Shown here in pieces: positions 1 through 7,230 of a stretch of DNA of 21,875 nt. Numbering within the stretch: the first letter of the stretch is position 1; each line of letters starts with the position of its first letter. The position numbers and the translations under genes were made by a program. Source of the stretch: Xanthobacteraceae bacterium (GTDB lineage: Bacteria > Pseudomonadota > Alphaproteobacteria > Rhizobiales > Xanthobacteraceae); the NCBI GenBank assembly GCA_030037105.1, contig JASHRY010000022.1, positions 1-21,875 of the forward strand, given 5' to 3'. A model generated the notes under the pieces. The model made no database searches. It saw only the letters and a program-made list of their open reading frames with translations, and was not told the origin of the DNA.

Positions 1-95
1 CTTATTTGCCGAGCGTGCCCGCCATCGATGTAAGCCATTGGCATGGTGGCGCCACGTATTTCCTCGTTCACGGAAACCAGAGACAGAGTTCGCCC

Positions 96-536
96 ATGCC
101 AACTACCGATGAGGCTATGATCCAACAGCTTTTGGATGAACTGGTCGATGCTTGGAACCGCGGTGACACCAAGGCTTATGGCGCGCGTTTTCTCGCCGAT
201 GCCACGTTCACCAACGTCAATGGGATGTTCCATGTCAGCCGCGAAGAGTTTGATCAACGACACGAGGAGATTTTTCGCGGAGCATTCAAGGGAACTACGA
301 TGACGTTGACACCCAGAAAGGTTCGTTTCATCCGTCCGGACATCGCTATCGTGGACATTGACTGCGGCGTGTTCGGCTCAACGGTGCAGCCGCCGGGTGT
401 TCAAGCAGGCGCCGACGGCGCGTTGCGCACGTGCCTGATGCTGGTCCTTATGAAGGAAAACGGATCGTGGTGGATCGCCGCGTATCATAACGTCTGGCGG
501 GCGACAGTGCGCTATGAGACCACCGGTAAGACTTAA
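96..536 (+). CDS. SnoaL/SgcJ-EcaC-like (NTF2-fold) small protein
   Basis: A 146-residue protein of the NTF2/SnoaL type (SgcJ/EcaC or DUF4440-like). The N-terminal helix ends in the typical AWNRGD phrase, followed by a FLADATFTN strand. The C-terminal strands contain VRFIRPDIAIVDID and end in NGSWWIAAYHN, the usual closing motif of this fold. Members are cone-shaped ligand-binding proteins or small enzymes, and the substrate cannot be read from sequence. I chose the ATG at 96 because the fold begins there. An in-frame TTG at 6 would add 30 residues that do not resemble the family. It is the only plus-strand gene before the DUF4242 and hydrolase-LuxR genes, which lie on the other strand, so there is no operon with them. 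Its upstream neighbour is outside the window. Confidence 0.75.
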   Translation: MPTTDEAMIQQLLDELVDAWNRGDTKAYGARFLADATFTNVNGMFHVSREEFDQRHEEIFRGAFKGTTMTLTPRKVRFIRPDIAIVDIDCGVFGSTVQPPGVQAGADGALRTCLMLVLMKENGSWWIAAYHNVWRATVRYETTGKT

Positions 537-590
537 CGGCTCAGGGAAACCGCCGGCGATTTTGCTAGACTTACGACGTGCGGGCGTGCG

Positions 591-698
591 GACGCAACAA
601 CTACAGAAACGACTACAAAACGCCCGATGCGCTCTGCAAAATCTTCAGACGAATCAGAGTGTTAGGAAGGCGATGGGCGTTTCCTCTCGACCGCACCA
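591..698 (+). repeat. Diverged ~107-bp direct repeat, copy 1
   Basis: This segment matches 2299-2404 in the same orientation. The left part, including CTACAGAAACGACT, aligns without gaps over 32 nt (591-622 with 2299-2330). The right end is a 24-nt identical block (675-698 with 2381-2404) beginning GGGCGTTTCCTCTC. The distance between the two blocks differs by only 2 nt, so this is one duplicated unit and not two chance matches. It lies between the SnoaL-like gene and the 3' end of the DUF4242 gene. I do not recognise the family. Confidence 0.7.
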
Positions 699-725
699 CT
701 TGTGCGGCCGCCGCTGCGGGTCTGG

Positions 726-1007
726 TCACGCAGCCAATTCCGCCGTCGTCGGATCGATCATGGAGCGCACGCGAGCAATTGAGTTTGCGGGAAATCCGCC
801 CTTCTGCGCGTGCATTCGCACGGTCTCCTCATCAGGTGCGACGTAGATGCAGTAAATCTTGTCGTCTGTGACATAGCTTTGGACCCATTGAATCTTCGAG
901 CCCATGCTTTGCAGGACATCGCATGACTTTTGCGAAATGGCCTGCAGCTCATGCTCTGGCAGTTTGCCGACTCCGGGGATTTCCCGTTCGATCACGAATT
1001 TCGGCAT
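726..1007 (-). CDS. DUF4242 domain protein (nickel-binding SCO4226-like)
   Basis: A 93-residue protein made of essentially one DUF4242 domain. It starts MPKFVIEREIPGVGKL and continues through QWVQSYVTDDKIYCIYVAPDEE to the conserved RMHAQKGGFPANSIARVRSMIDP segment. The family has a ferredoxin-like fold, and a Streptomyces member, SCO4226, is described as nickel-binding; a role for this one is not established. The ATG at 1007 has a good ribosome site (AAGGA, about 7 nt away). It lies 140 nt downstream of the hydrolase-LuxR gene on the same strand, so it could be co-transcribed with it. The pair is enclosed by the two copies of the direct repeat. The family call is firm and the function is unknown. 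Confidence 0.8.
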   Translation of the reverse strand: MPKFVIEREIPGVGKLPEHELQAISQKSCDVLQSMGSKIQWVQSYVTDDKIYCIYVAPDEETVRMHAQKGGFPANSIARVRSMIDPTTAELAA

Positions 1008-1147
1008 AGCGCGTTCCTTTCAATCCGGGCCTGCACCATGCACGACCCGGCTGCGAGCCTACGGCTGCCGCGATATTTGTCTTGAGGCTAACGTCCCGGT
1101 AGGCAACTTAATGGAAGCGCATGCACAGGGACGAATGTCCCGGTTGG

Positions 1148-2239
1148 TCAGGCGCCGATTGCCGGATACTTGACGCCTAATCCGGCGTCGCGGGCGAGCA
1201 CGATCGCTTGATAGCGGTGAGCGACGCCGATCTTGTCGAATACGCGCGTGATGTGGTTGCGGACTGTTTTTTCCGAAAGCCCGAGCGTGACAGCAATCTC
1301 TGTATTGTCGAGTCCCCCTGCAATCGCGTCGAGGACGGCTCGCTCGCGCGGCGTGAGTTCGTTGAGACGCAACGCCTCGGTTCTGCCCGCCCGCTTCACC
1401 GGCTCATCAAGGAACGCCTGAATCTCGCCGACGATTCGCGGCCAGGCCGGCTCGTCACCAAGCGGCATATGGTTGTCAGTGTCGATCTGAACGAAGCGGC
1501 TGCCGGGGATCAAACTGGCGAGCAGACGACCCTGATCCATCGGTACCACGGCATCGCGCTCGGGATGCAGGATTAAAACGGGGCATTTTACTCTGGGCGC
1601 CGCTTCACGCACGTCCACGTTCCAACCGATCTGCAACAGGCGAACGGCGATCTCGGCGGAAGTCGCGGCGCGCTGTTGATCGCACCAGGAGTGCAAGTGG
1701 TCCAGCGTGCCTCCCGGCTGAAATGCCGTCGCCCAGACTTGCTGAAACGCATGGTTGTCACGGCCCCAGCCAAGCCGTGTGAGATCAAGCAGCACGTGGG
1801 CTTTCGCGATTTCCTTCGGTCGGTCGGTCCAGCGCAATCTGCCAAGCGCATAGGTACCGTAGAGGACGAGACGGTTGACACGTTCGGGATGTCGGGCAGC
1901 GTAAGTAATTGCAATCGGACCGCCCCAGCATGTCGCCAGAAGATCGAAGCGGCCAAATGCTGCGGCGTCGATGACACATTCGAAATCGCTTACCCAATTG
2001 TCGAACGAAAGGGCGCTTGCGTCGCGATCCGAAAGGCCGCAACCGCGGGAGTCATAGCGCAATAGCTTGTGCTCTTGGGAGAAGGCATCGAGCCACGGTC
2101 GCCACGCCAGACTGCGCCATTGATGCCCAAGATGCGTGAGCCATGTCGCCGACATGACCAACGGCGGCCCGTTCCCGCTCAGCGCGTAGGCGAGTCTGAC
2201 ACTGTCATCAGTTGTACAGAAGTGAATGTCCTGGTTCAT
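1148..2239 (-). CDS. Alpha/beta-hydrolase fused to LuxR-type HTH regulator
   Basis: A 363-residue two-domain protein. Residues ~1-280 are an alpha/beta-hydrolase with YDSRGCGLSD near residue 70, a nucleophile elbow ATCWGG (Cys104), an acid in HPERDAVVP (Asp229) and a histidine in DNHMPLGDEP (His257). Residues ~293-360 are a LuxR/GerE helix-turn-helix (LTPRERAVLDAIAGG, LGLSEKTVRNHITRVFDKIG). This architecture is known in proteobacteria and suggests a small-molecule-sensing regulator or a regulator built on a hydrolase scaffold. The usual GxSxG is replaced by A-T-C-W-G, so the nucleophile would be Cys. The ATG at 2239 is preferred; a GTG at 2245 would add two residues, and neither has a clear ribosome site. 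The target genes may include itself or the DUF4242 gene downstream (inference). Confidence 0.85.
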   Translation of the reverse strand: MNQDIHFCTTDDSVRLAYALSGNGPPLVMSATWLTHLGHQWRSLAWRPWLDAFSQEHKLLRYDSRGCGLSDRDASALSFDNWVSDFECVIDAAAFGRFDLLATCWGGPIAITYAARHPERVNRLVLYGTYALGRLRWTDRPKEIAKAHVLLDLTRLGWGRDNHAFQQVWATAFQPGGTLDHLHSWCDQQRAATSAEIAVRLLQIGWNVDVREAAPRVKCPVLILHPERDAVVPMDQGRLLASLIPGSRFVQIDTDNHMPLGDEPAWPRIVGEIQAFLDEPVKRAGRTEALRLNELTPRERAVLDAIAGGLDNTEIAVTLGLSEKTVRNHITRVFDKIGVAHRYQAIVLARDAGLGVKYPAIGA

Positions 2240-2298
2240 GGCCACTAAGAATTTAGCCCACGTGGATTATATTGTCAGCGACAGCCGTTGCCCACATG

Positions 2299-2404
2299 GA
2301 CGCGATTACTACAGAAACGACTTCAGAACGTTGGCCGCTCTGAAAAATATTCACTATGATCAAAATGTTAGAATGAAGAGGGGCGTTTCCTCTCGACCGC
2401 ACCA
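2299..2404 (+). repeat. Diverged ~107-bp direct repeat, copy 2
   Basis: This is the partner of the copy at 591-698, in the same orientation. It lies in the region upstream of the hydrolase-LuxR start (2239), so it could overlap that gene's promoter or be the leader of something read rightward. The left block translates as GRDYYRNDFRT here and as GRNNYRNDYKT in copy 1. The changes N/D, Y/F and K/R are conservative, which would fit former coding sequence. In this copy the left and right blocks share one reading frame, while in copy 1 they are in different frames. Confidence 0.7.
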
Positions 2405-2437
2405 TTGGCCGCTACCGGGGCAACCCGGAAGGGATCT

Positions 2438-2497
2438 ATGACAGGTCATTCGGGAAACTTCCTTGCCTCCGTCTGCCTCGTCGCTGCCATTGTCTGA
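2438..2497 (+). CDS. Possible 19-residue hydrophobic small ORF
   Basis: An ATG at 2438 is preceded by a good Shine-Dalgarno-like GGAAGGG about 5 nt away. It opens a 19-codon frame encoding MTGHSGNFLASVCLVAAIV, which ends hydrophobic. It starts 33 nt after repeat copy 2 and is read in the same direction. It could be a real membrane-associated small peptide, the 5' stump of a longer decayed gene (the frame past the stop reads WIYEPRP), or chance. I do not recognise it. Confidence 0.25.
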   Translation: MTGHSGNFLASVCLVAAIV

Positions 2498-2587
2498 TGG
2501 ATTTACGAGCCGCGGCCCTGACGCAGCACCGATCCGCGTTGGCTTAAAGCTATGCCGTAGTCACGAAGGACGTTGATCGATTGTCAC

Positions 2588-2636
2588 GCGTCCGGACGGA
2601 AAACCGGTTCCCATTTTTCCTGGGCGCGCTTTAAGC
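2588..2636. repeat. Rhizobiales-type dispersed intergenic repeat (probable)
   Basis: The stretch contains GTCCGGAC and AACCGGTT palindromes followed by CCCATTTTTCC. The core phrase AAACCGGTTCCCATTTTTCC resembles an abundant intergenic repeat I recall from Bradyrhizobium-like and other Rhizobiales genomes (AAACCGGTTCCCACTTTTCC). Only one copy is present in this window, so the assignment is from memory and not from a comparison here. Confidence 0.4.
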
Positions 2637-3095
2637 CGGACGAATTCGGCTGCAACCGGAGAAGCGCTCGCTGCGGCCTGCGCGTAGCGCCTTCGGAGTG
2701 CGAGCGCAGCCGTCCTGCCCTGGCCCACGCAGACAGCACGATTTCGCGGCGCAAAGATCGGGTGGGCGTCGTTCCACTTGCTGCTGCGTCCAAACTGCCC
2801 TTGACAGAGACTCTGAGCGACATAGGCTCGACCCGCCCGCTCGCCGGTCAAGGCGGTGACAATCCGCCAAAAACGCCGCAATGGGGACCCAGAGGGAGGG
2901 GGTCGGCTTCAGCGCCGGCAATCGAGCGCGACGGCAATCTGAGTTGGGCTGTTGACCGCCAAAGCCAATCGCCCGGCCCGGAGGCTGGTAGCTGCGCAGT
3001 CCGCAGCATGGCCTGACGGACATCGCCTCCGTCGCTGCGGCGGTCGTTGACCGACCGGCGCCGCCGGACGGAAAGATTCACGGGAGGAGAGAGAG

Positions 3096-4379
3096 ATGAG
3101 TCTTGGAGCGAAGTTGAAGATCGGCCCGGCAATGATCGTCGCGGCAACCGCCGCGGTTGGTGTCGCCGGCATGTTGCTCGCCGGCGCCGCGCAAGCCGAC
3201 AAGCTGATCCGCTATGATGCAAACAGCAAGAACTTCTGGCTGCACCCGCCGGGCGATTGGTACATGGGCGGCGAGACGGAGGAGTTGAAGGGCACCGACT
3301 TCGCGAAGACACTGCCGCCGCCGACCGGCTTTACCCGTGCCGAGGTCGAGGCCCGTCTGAAGAACATCAAGCTGCCGCCCGGTTTCAAGATCGAAATCTA
3401 TGCGAGCGGCGTCAGGAGCGCGCGCGAGATGGCGCTCGGCGACAAGGGCACGCTGTTCGCCGGTTCGTTCACGGGTGGCATCGTCAGCGCCGTCGTAGAC
3501 GAAGGCGGCAAGAAGGTCGTCAAGACGATCCTCAAGGGCCTGCGCATGCCGACCGGCCTCGCGTTCCGCGACGGCGCGCTCTACGTCGCCGACATCGACA
3601 AAATCTACAAGTATGCCAACGCCGAGGACAACCTCGACCACATGCCGGCGCCGACGGTGGTCTACGACGACATGCCGCCCTACACGACGCATGGCTGGAA
3701 ATATCTGGCGTTCGACAGGAACGGCTGGCTCTATGTCGCCTTCGGCCCGCCGTGCAACATCTGCCTGCCGCCGACCTCGACGGCCCAGGTTCGTCATATC
3801 AACCCGGCCAACGGCCTCGCCGAACTCGTCGCCATCGGCATCCGCAACAGCGTCGGCGGCGACGTCGATCCGCGTACCGACCAGTACTGGTTCACCGAGA
3901 ACGGCCGCGACTGGCTCGGCAGCGACATTCCCAGCGACAAGCTCAATCACATCGCGCGGATGGGCGAGGATTTCGGCTTCCCGTACTGCCACGGGGGCGA
4001 CATACCGGATCCGGACCTTGCCATGGGGCACAAGTGCTCGGAATTCACTCCGCCGGTGTACAAGCTCGGCGCACACATGGCGCCGCTCGGCATGAAGTTC
4101 TACACCGGGGACCAATTCCCGGCGGACTACAAGGATAGCATCATCGTCGCCGAGCATGGCTCCTGGAACCGTCACCAATACCAGGGCGGAAGGCTGGTGC
4201 GCATCACCGTCGATCCGGACGGCAAGAACGCCAAGCAGGAGGTGTTTGCGTCCGGATGGATCGGCCCCAACAATAAATATCTCGGCCGGCCCAGCGACGT
4301 GCTGGTGGCCAAGGACGGCTCGCTCCTGGTCGCCGATGATTACAACAGCGCCATCTATCGGATCAGCTACGGCAAGTGA
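3096..4379 (+). CDS. PQQ-dependent sugar (L-sorbosone-type) dehydrogenase, periplasmic
   Basis: A 427-residue exported quinoprotein. A signal peptide (residues 1-34) has a hydrophobic core and an AAQA cleavage site before DKLIRY. A six-bladed beta-propeller of the glucose/sorbosone dehydrogenase superfamily begins around LPPGFKIEIYASG (about residue 97). Family markers are FGPPCNICLPP (Cys219 and Cys222) and ENGRDWLGSDIPSDKLNHI (about 268-286), followed by KLGAHMAPLGMKFYTG. Members oxidise sugars or related alcohols/aldehydes with PQQ and pass electrons to a cytochrome c; the exact substrate is not predictable. The ATG at 3096 has a strong ribosome site (GGGAGGAG). The dihaem cytochrome c gene 106 nt downstream is a likely electron acceptor. 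Confidence 0.88.
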   Translation: MSLGAKLKIGPAMIVAATAAVGVAGMLLAGAAQADKLIRYDANSKNFWLHPPGDWYMGGETEELKGTDFAKTLPPPTGFTRAEVEARLKNIKLPPGFKIEIYASGVRSAREMALGDKGTLFAGSFTGGIVSAVVDEGGKKVVKTILKGLRMPTGLAFRDGALYVADIDKIYKYANAEDNLDHMPAPTVVYDDMPPYTTHGWKYLAFDRNGWLYVAFGPPCNICLPPTSTAQVRHINPANGLAELVAIGIRNSVGGDVDPRTDQYWFTENGRDWLGSDIPSDKLNHIARMGEDFGFPYCHGGDIPDPDLAMGHKCSEFTPPVYKLGAHMAPLGMKFYTGDQFPADYKDSIIVAEHGSWNRHQYQGGRLVRITVDPDGKNAKQEVFASGWIGPNNKYLGRPSDVLVAKDGSLLVADDYNSAIYRISYGK

Positions 4380-4438
4380 TCCGCTGGCCTGATCGATCCG
4401 CGTGGGCTTTGGGATCGATCGTCGTTTGAACCGCTATG

Positions 4439-4477
4439 GGTCCAAGCCGGCGCCTCCGGCTTGGACCTCTCGTTTTG
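4439..4477 (+). terminator. Strong hairpin with short T-run before the cytochrome c start
   Basis: A perfect 12-bp inverted repeat, GGTCCAAGCCGG at 4439-4450 and CCGGCTTGGACC at 4456-4467, has a 5-nt loop. It is followed by TCTCGTTTTG. This has the form of an intrinsic terminator, but it sits only 18 nt before the cytochrome ATG at 4486. It may therefore be a leaky terminator or attenuator that lowers cytochrome expression relative to the dehydrogenase. A weaker 9-bp inverted repeat (4391-4399 with 4412-4420, GATCGATCC) lies just upstream. Confidence 0.55.
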
Positions 4478-4485
4478 CTGCTGAC

Positions 4486-5082
4486 ATGACACCGGTACGT
4501 CCTCTCCTGTTCGCTTTCGGCCTGGTTGCCTTATTCCTCTGCTGCGGACGCGCGTCCGCCGCGGATGTGGCGGCGGGCAAGGCAACGGCGGAGGGCTGCG
4601 CCGGCTGTCACGGCGCCGACGGCATTTCCCATATGCCGCTCGTCCCCTCGCTCGCCGGCGAGCCCGATGATTTTGTTCAGTGGCAACTCGTGTTCTTCCG
4701 TGTCGGCAGCCGCAAGAACGAGGTGATGGGGCCGATCGCCGAGGCTCTCAGCGACGAAGAAATTCGCAACCTCGGCGCCTACTACGCTTCGCTGCCGCCG
4801 CCCAAGCCGCAACCCGCTTCCGCTTCCGATGCGCTGGCGCAAGCCGGCGCAGAGCTTGCCGCAAAGCATCGTTGCCAAGTGTGCCATGGCAACGACTATT
4901 CCGGCAGCGGCCCCACCGCGCGTCTTGCCGGCCAGCGCGAGGACGTTCTGCTCAAGGCGCTGCGCGACTTCAAATCCGGTGCGCGCGTGGGCTCGGGAGT
5001 CTCCTCCATGGCGGACATCGTCTACGACCTGAGTGACGACGACATGCGCGCGCTGGCGCATTACATGGCAACGCGGCCGTGA
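4486..5082 (+). CDS. Dihaem cytochrome c (c4/c553-like), periplasmic
   Basis: A 198-residue exported cytochrome with two c-type haem sites: CAGCH (Cys38-His42) and CQVCH (Cys130-His134). They define two similar ~85-residue domains, as in the cytochrome c4 family. The signal peptide is residues 1-25 (FAFGLVALFLCC core, cleavage after ASA). Possible Met axial ligands are near SHMPLVPSLAGE in domain 1 and VSSMADIVYDLS in domain 2. The ATG at 4486 starts the signal peptide exactly. A GTG at 4402 would add an uncharacteristic 28-residue extension that reads through the hairpin. There is no clear Shine-Dalgarno because the hairpin occupies that space. It follows a PQQ-type dehydrogenase, so a role as its electron acceptor is likely (inference). 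Confidence 0.88.
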   Translation: MTPVRPLLFAFGLVALFLCCGRASAADVAAGKATAEGCAGCHGADGISHMPLVPSLAGEPDDFVQWQLVFFRVGSRKNEVMGPIAEALSDEEIRNLGAYYASLPPPKPQPASASDALAQAGAELAAKHRCQVCHGNDYSGSGPTARLAGQREDVLLKALRDFKSGARVGSGVSSMADIVYDLSDDDMRALAHYMATRP

Positions 5083-5181
5083 TGTTGGGCCATCGCCCTC
5101 ATGCCGAGCCGGCGTGATTGCGCAGCCTTTGCCCCGGCTGCTTGAGGGCCGGCTTGGATCGGCCCGGTCATCCCGCCGGGA

Positions 5182-5197
5182 TTAACGTTGCGTTAAC
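5182..5197 (+). promoter_or_regulatory. CtrA box (TTAA-N7-TTAAC) upstream of the GGDEF-EAL gene
   Basis: TTAACGTTGCGTTAAC is an exact match to the alphaproteobacterial CtrA consensus TTAA-N7-TTAAC. It lies about 110 bp before the likely start of the GGDEF-EAL gene and about 100 bp after the cytochrome c stop, so it is intergenic. It also contains the inverted repeat TTAACG-TTG-CGTTAA. Control by CtrA is inference from the motif. Confidence 0.6.
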
Positions 5198-5306
5198 GTG
5201 AAGGCGGCGCTGCGCGGCTCGAAGAGCGCCCGCGGCCCGGGTGTCTTTCCTCGCCGTTAATCATGCACCGGTAGTCTGTCTCGGCATTTTGTTCGTGGGC
5301 GCGAGG

Positions 5307-7145
5307 ATGAAGGTCGCTGCGGCAGCCCGGACATGGTGGGCGGCATGTTGGCGGCATTCGCGGGCGCCGACAATTGCGCCCCTGCACATCGCTTCGTTCC
5401 TGCTGGTCGCTCTTGCCGCGGCGATGATCGTGTGCGCCGGGATCGGTCTGGCCGTCACCCAGCGCAACGACGGCCGCCTCGCGGCCGGGCGGCATGCGGC
5501 ACTGCGGCTGGCGCTCGATGAGGTCCACGCCGCATTCGGCGACGCCGGCCGGATCGACAATGCCCGGCTCCGCTTCATCGCGCGTCGCAGCGGCCTTGAG
5601 GACCTGCGGTTCGACGCCGACCCGACCGCGGATGGCGGCCGCGAGGTGCAGTCGCTGCACGACGGCAAGGGTCGCATTGTCGGCTGGTTCAGTTGGAAAG
5701 CCGACCGCACCTTCATTCGCGCCATGAACCGGCTATGGAGCCTGGTCGGCGCCGTCGGCGTCGCGCTCGCGCTCGGCGCCGTGTTCGCCCTGCGCGCCGC
5801 GCAAGGGCTCGCGCATTCACTCATCCGCAGCGCCGGGAGGCTGCACAAATTGACCGGCGAAGACGCGCTGACCGGTCTGCCAAATCACCGCGGGATGCTC
5901 GATCGCCTCGGCGATGCACTGACCCGGCATCCCTCCCGCATCGTTGCTTTAGCGCTCGTCGATCTCGACGGTTTTCGCGAGGTCAACGATACGCTGGGGC
6001 GGGCCGGCGGCGACGCCGTGCTGCTGAATATCGCCCAACGTTTGCAAGCCGGGCTGCCGGCCGGTGCGCTGTTTGGCCGCCTCGAGGAGGACGAATTCGC
6101 CGTGGTCATGAGCGGCGATGATCCGCGCAGCGCGAGCGTGCTTGCCGAGTCCATTCGCGCGTCGCTGCAGCGCCCGATCGTCATGGATCGGGTGTGGCAG
6201 ATCACCGCCGGCGTCGGGCTTGCGCAGGCACCGGAGGACGGAACGACCGGCGAGGAATTGGTGCGTCGCGCGAGCCTGGCGCTGCGCGTCGCCAAGCGGG
6301 AAGGGCGCGGCGCAGCGCAACGCTTCAAGCCGCGGATCGAAACCGAGCACGCCGAGCGGCGCTTCCTTTTGCATGAGCTCGAATCGGCGATCTCGCGCCA
6401 GGCGTTCGACGTCCATTATCAGCCGATCGTGGCCGCCGACGGCGGCGGCATCGTCGGAGTCGAAGCGCTGCTGCGCTGGAGCCATCCGCGGCGCGGCGAC
6501 ATCAGCCCGTCCGTCTTCGTTCCTTTGGCCGAGCAGAGCGGCCGCATGTCGCAACTCGGCGAGATCGTGCTGCGGCGGGCGCTCACCGATGCCGTGAGCT
6601 GGCCGAACCTGTTCGTGGCGGTCAATCTGTCGCCGTTGCAAATCCGCGATCGCCGGCTCGTCGAGCTTGTCGGCGCCGTCATGGCCGAGACCGGCATCGC
6701 CCCTTCGCGGGTCGTGCTCGAAGTGACCGAAGGGGTTTTCATCGACAACCCGCGGGAGATCGAGAGGCGGCTTGAGGCGCTGCGCGCGCTCGGCGCGGGC
6801 ATCGCGCTTGACGATTTCGGCACCGGCTATTCGAGCTTGAGCTATTTGCAAAAGTTTCCGTTTGACCGGCTCAAGATCGACCGCGCCTTCGTCGCTCCGC
6901 TGGGCGCGTCCGGCAATAGCGGCGCCATTATCCAGTCGATCGTCACGCTCGGCCACGCGCTCGGCATGAAAGTGCTGGCGGAAGGCGTGGAGACCGACGC
7001 GCAGCGCGTGCTGTTGCGCCTTGTCGGCTGCGACGAGATGCAGGGCTATCTGTTCGCCAAGCCCGCCGCGGCCGCGGAGATTGACCGGGCCCTGACGCGG
7101 CCGGCTCGCCCCGCGACCGGGCGATCCGTGGCGTCGGCACGCTGA
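5307..7145 (+). CDS. Membrane GGDEF-EAL protein, probable c-di-GMP phosphodiesterase
   Basis: A 612-residue inner-membrane protein. TM1 is at ~27-50 ([20 protein letters not shown]) and TM2 at ~143-163, enclosing a ~90-residue periplasmic sensor. A GGDEF domain starts at [11 protein letters not shown] (~186), but its signature reads EEDEF (260-264), so both glycines that contact GTP are lost. No RxxD inhibitory site is seen. The EAL domain is intact: EALLRW (Glu386), NLSPLQ, LEVTEG, DDFGTG (Asp502-Asp503), the K of KIDRAF, AEGVET (Glu559) and MQGYLF. It therefore probably hydrolyses c-di-GMP, with the GGDEF domain acting at most as a GTP-sensing or structural part. The ATG at 5307 follows GCGAGG closely; a GTG at 5241 is an alternative. 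A CtrA box lies upstream. Confidence 0.88.
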   Translation: MKVAAAARTWWAACWRHSRAPTIAPLHIASFLLVALAAAMIVCAGIGLAVTQRNDGRLAAGRHAALRLALDEVHAAFGDAGRIDNARLRFIARRSGLEDLRFDADPTADGGREVQSLHDGKGRIVGWFSWKADRTFIRAMNRLWSLVGAVGVALALGAVFALRAAQGLAHSLIRSAGRLHKLTGEDALTGLPNHRGMLDRLGDALTRHPSRIVALALVDLDGFREVNDTLGRAGGDAVLLNIAQRLQAGLPAGALFGRLEEDEFAVVMSGDDPRSASVLAESIRASLQRPIVMDRVWQITAGVGLAQAPEDGTTGEELVRRASLALRVAKREGRGAAQRFKPRIETEHAERRFLLHELESAISRQAFDVHYQPIVAADGGGIVGVEALLRWSHPRRGDISPSVFVPLAEQSGRMSQLGEIVLRRALTDAVSWPNLFVAVNLSPLQIRDRRLVELVGAVMAETGIAPSRVVLEVTEGVFIDNPREIERRLEALRALGAGIALDDFGTGYSSLSYLQKFPFDRLKIDRAFVAPLGASGNSGAIIQSIVTLGHALGMKVLAEGVETDAQRVLLRLVGCDEMQGYLFAKPAAAAEIDRALTRPARPATGRSVASAR

Positions 7146-7230
7146 CAGGCCGGTATTGAGCCGGTATCTTCCGCGCCCGGCCGCCGTCCACGGAGACCTT
7201 GCCCCACTCGTCCGCCGGAGAGGAGCGCGC

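Larger units (their letters stand above)
2405..3095. other. Gene-poor intergenic region with a dispersed-repeat-like palindrome
   Basis: About 690 bases without a convincing gene. The longest frames on both strands have basic, low-complexity compositions typical of shadow ORFs and no family motif. Two features are visible: the tiny ORF at 2438-2497, and the palindrome-rich stretch at 2588-2636 annotated separately. The last ~90 bases hold GC-rich potential stems (GGTCG near 3047 with CGACC) and the strong ribosome site of the dehydrogenase gene. A promoter for that gene is expected here, but I cannot place one. Confidence 0.5.

Noticed and set aside
1128..1141. GGGAC-GAAT-GTCCC hairpin after the hydrolase-LuxR gene as a terminator
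   Set aside because: Only a 5-bp stem and no T-run in the direction of transcription.
2573..3016. 147-codon frame on the plus strand in the intergenic region
   Set aside because: Arg/Pro/Ser-rich composition without motif, overlaps several similar frames on both strands, and runs through a palindromic repeat.
3078..4178. 366-codon minus-strand frame
   Set aside because: Entirely antisense to the PQQ dehydrogenase; a GC-skewed codon shadow with no family features.
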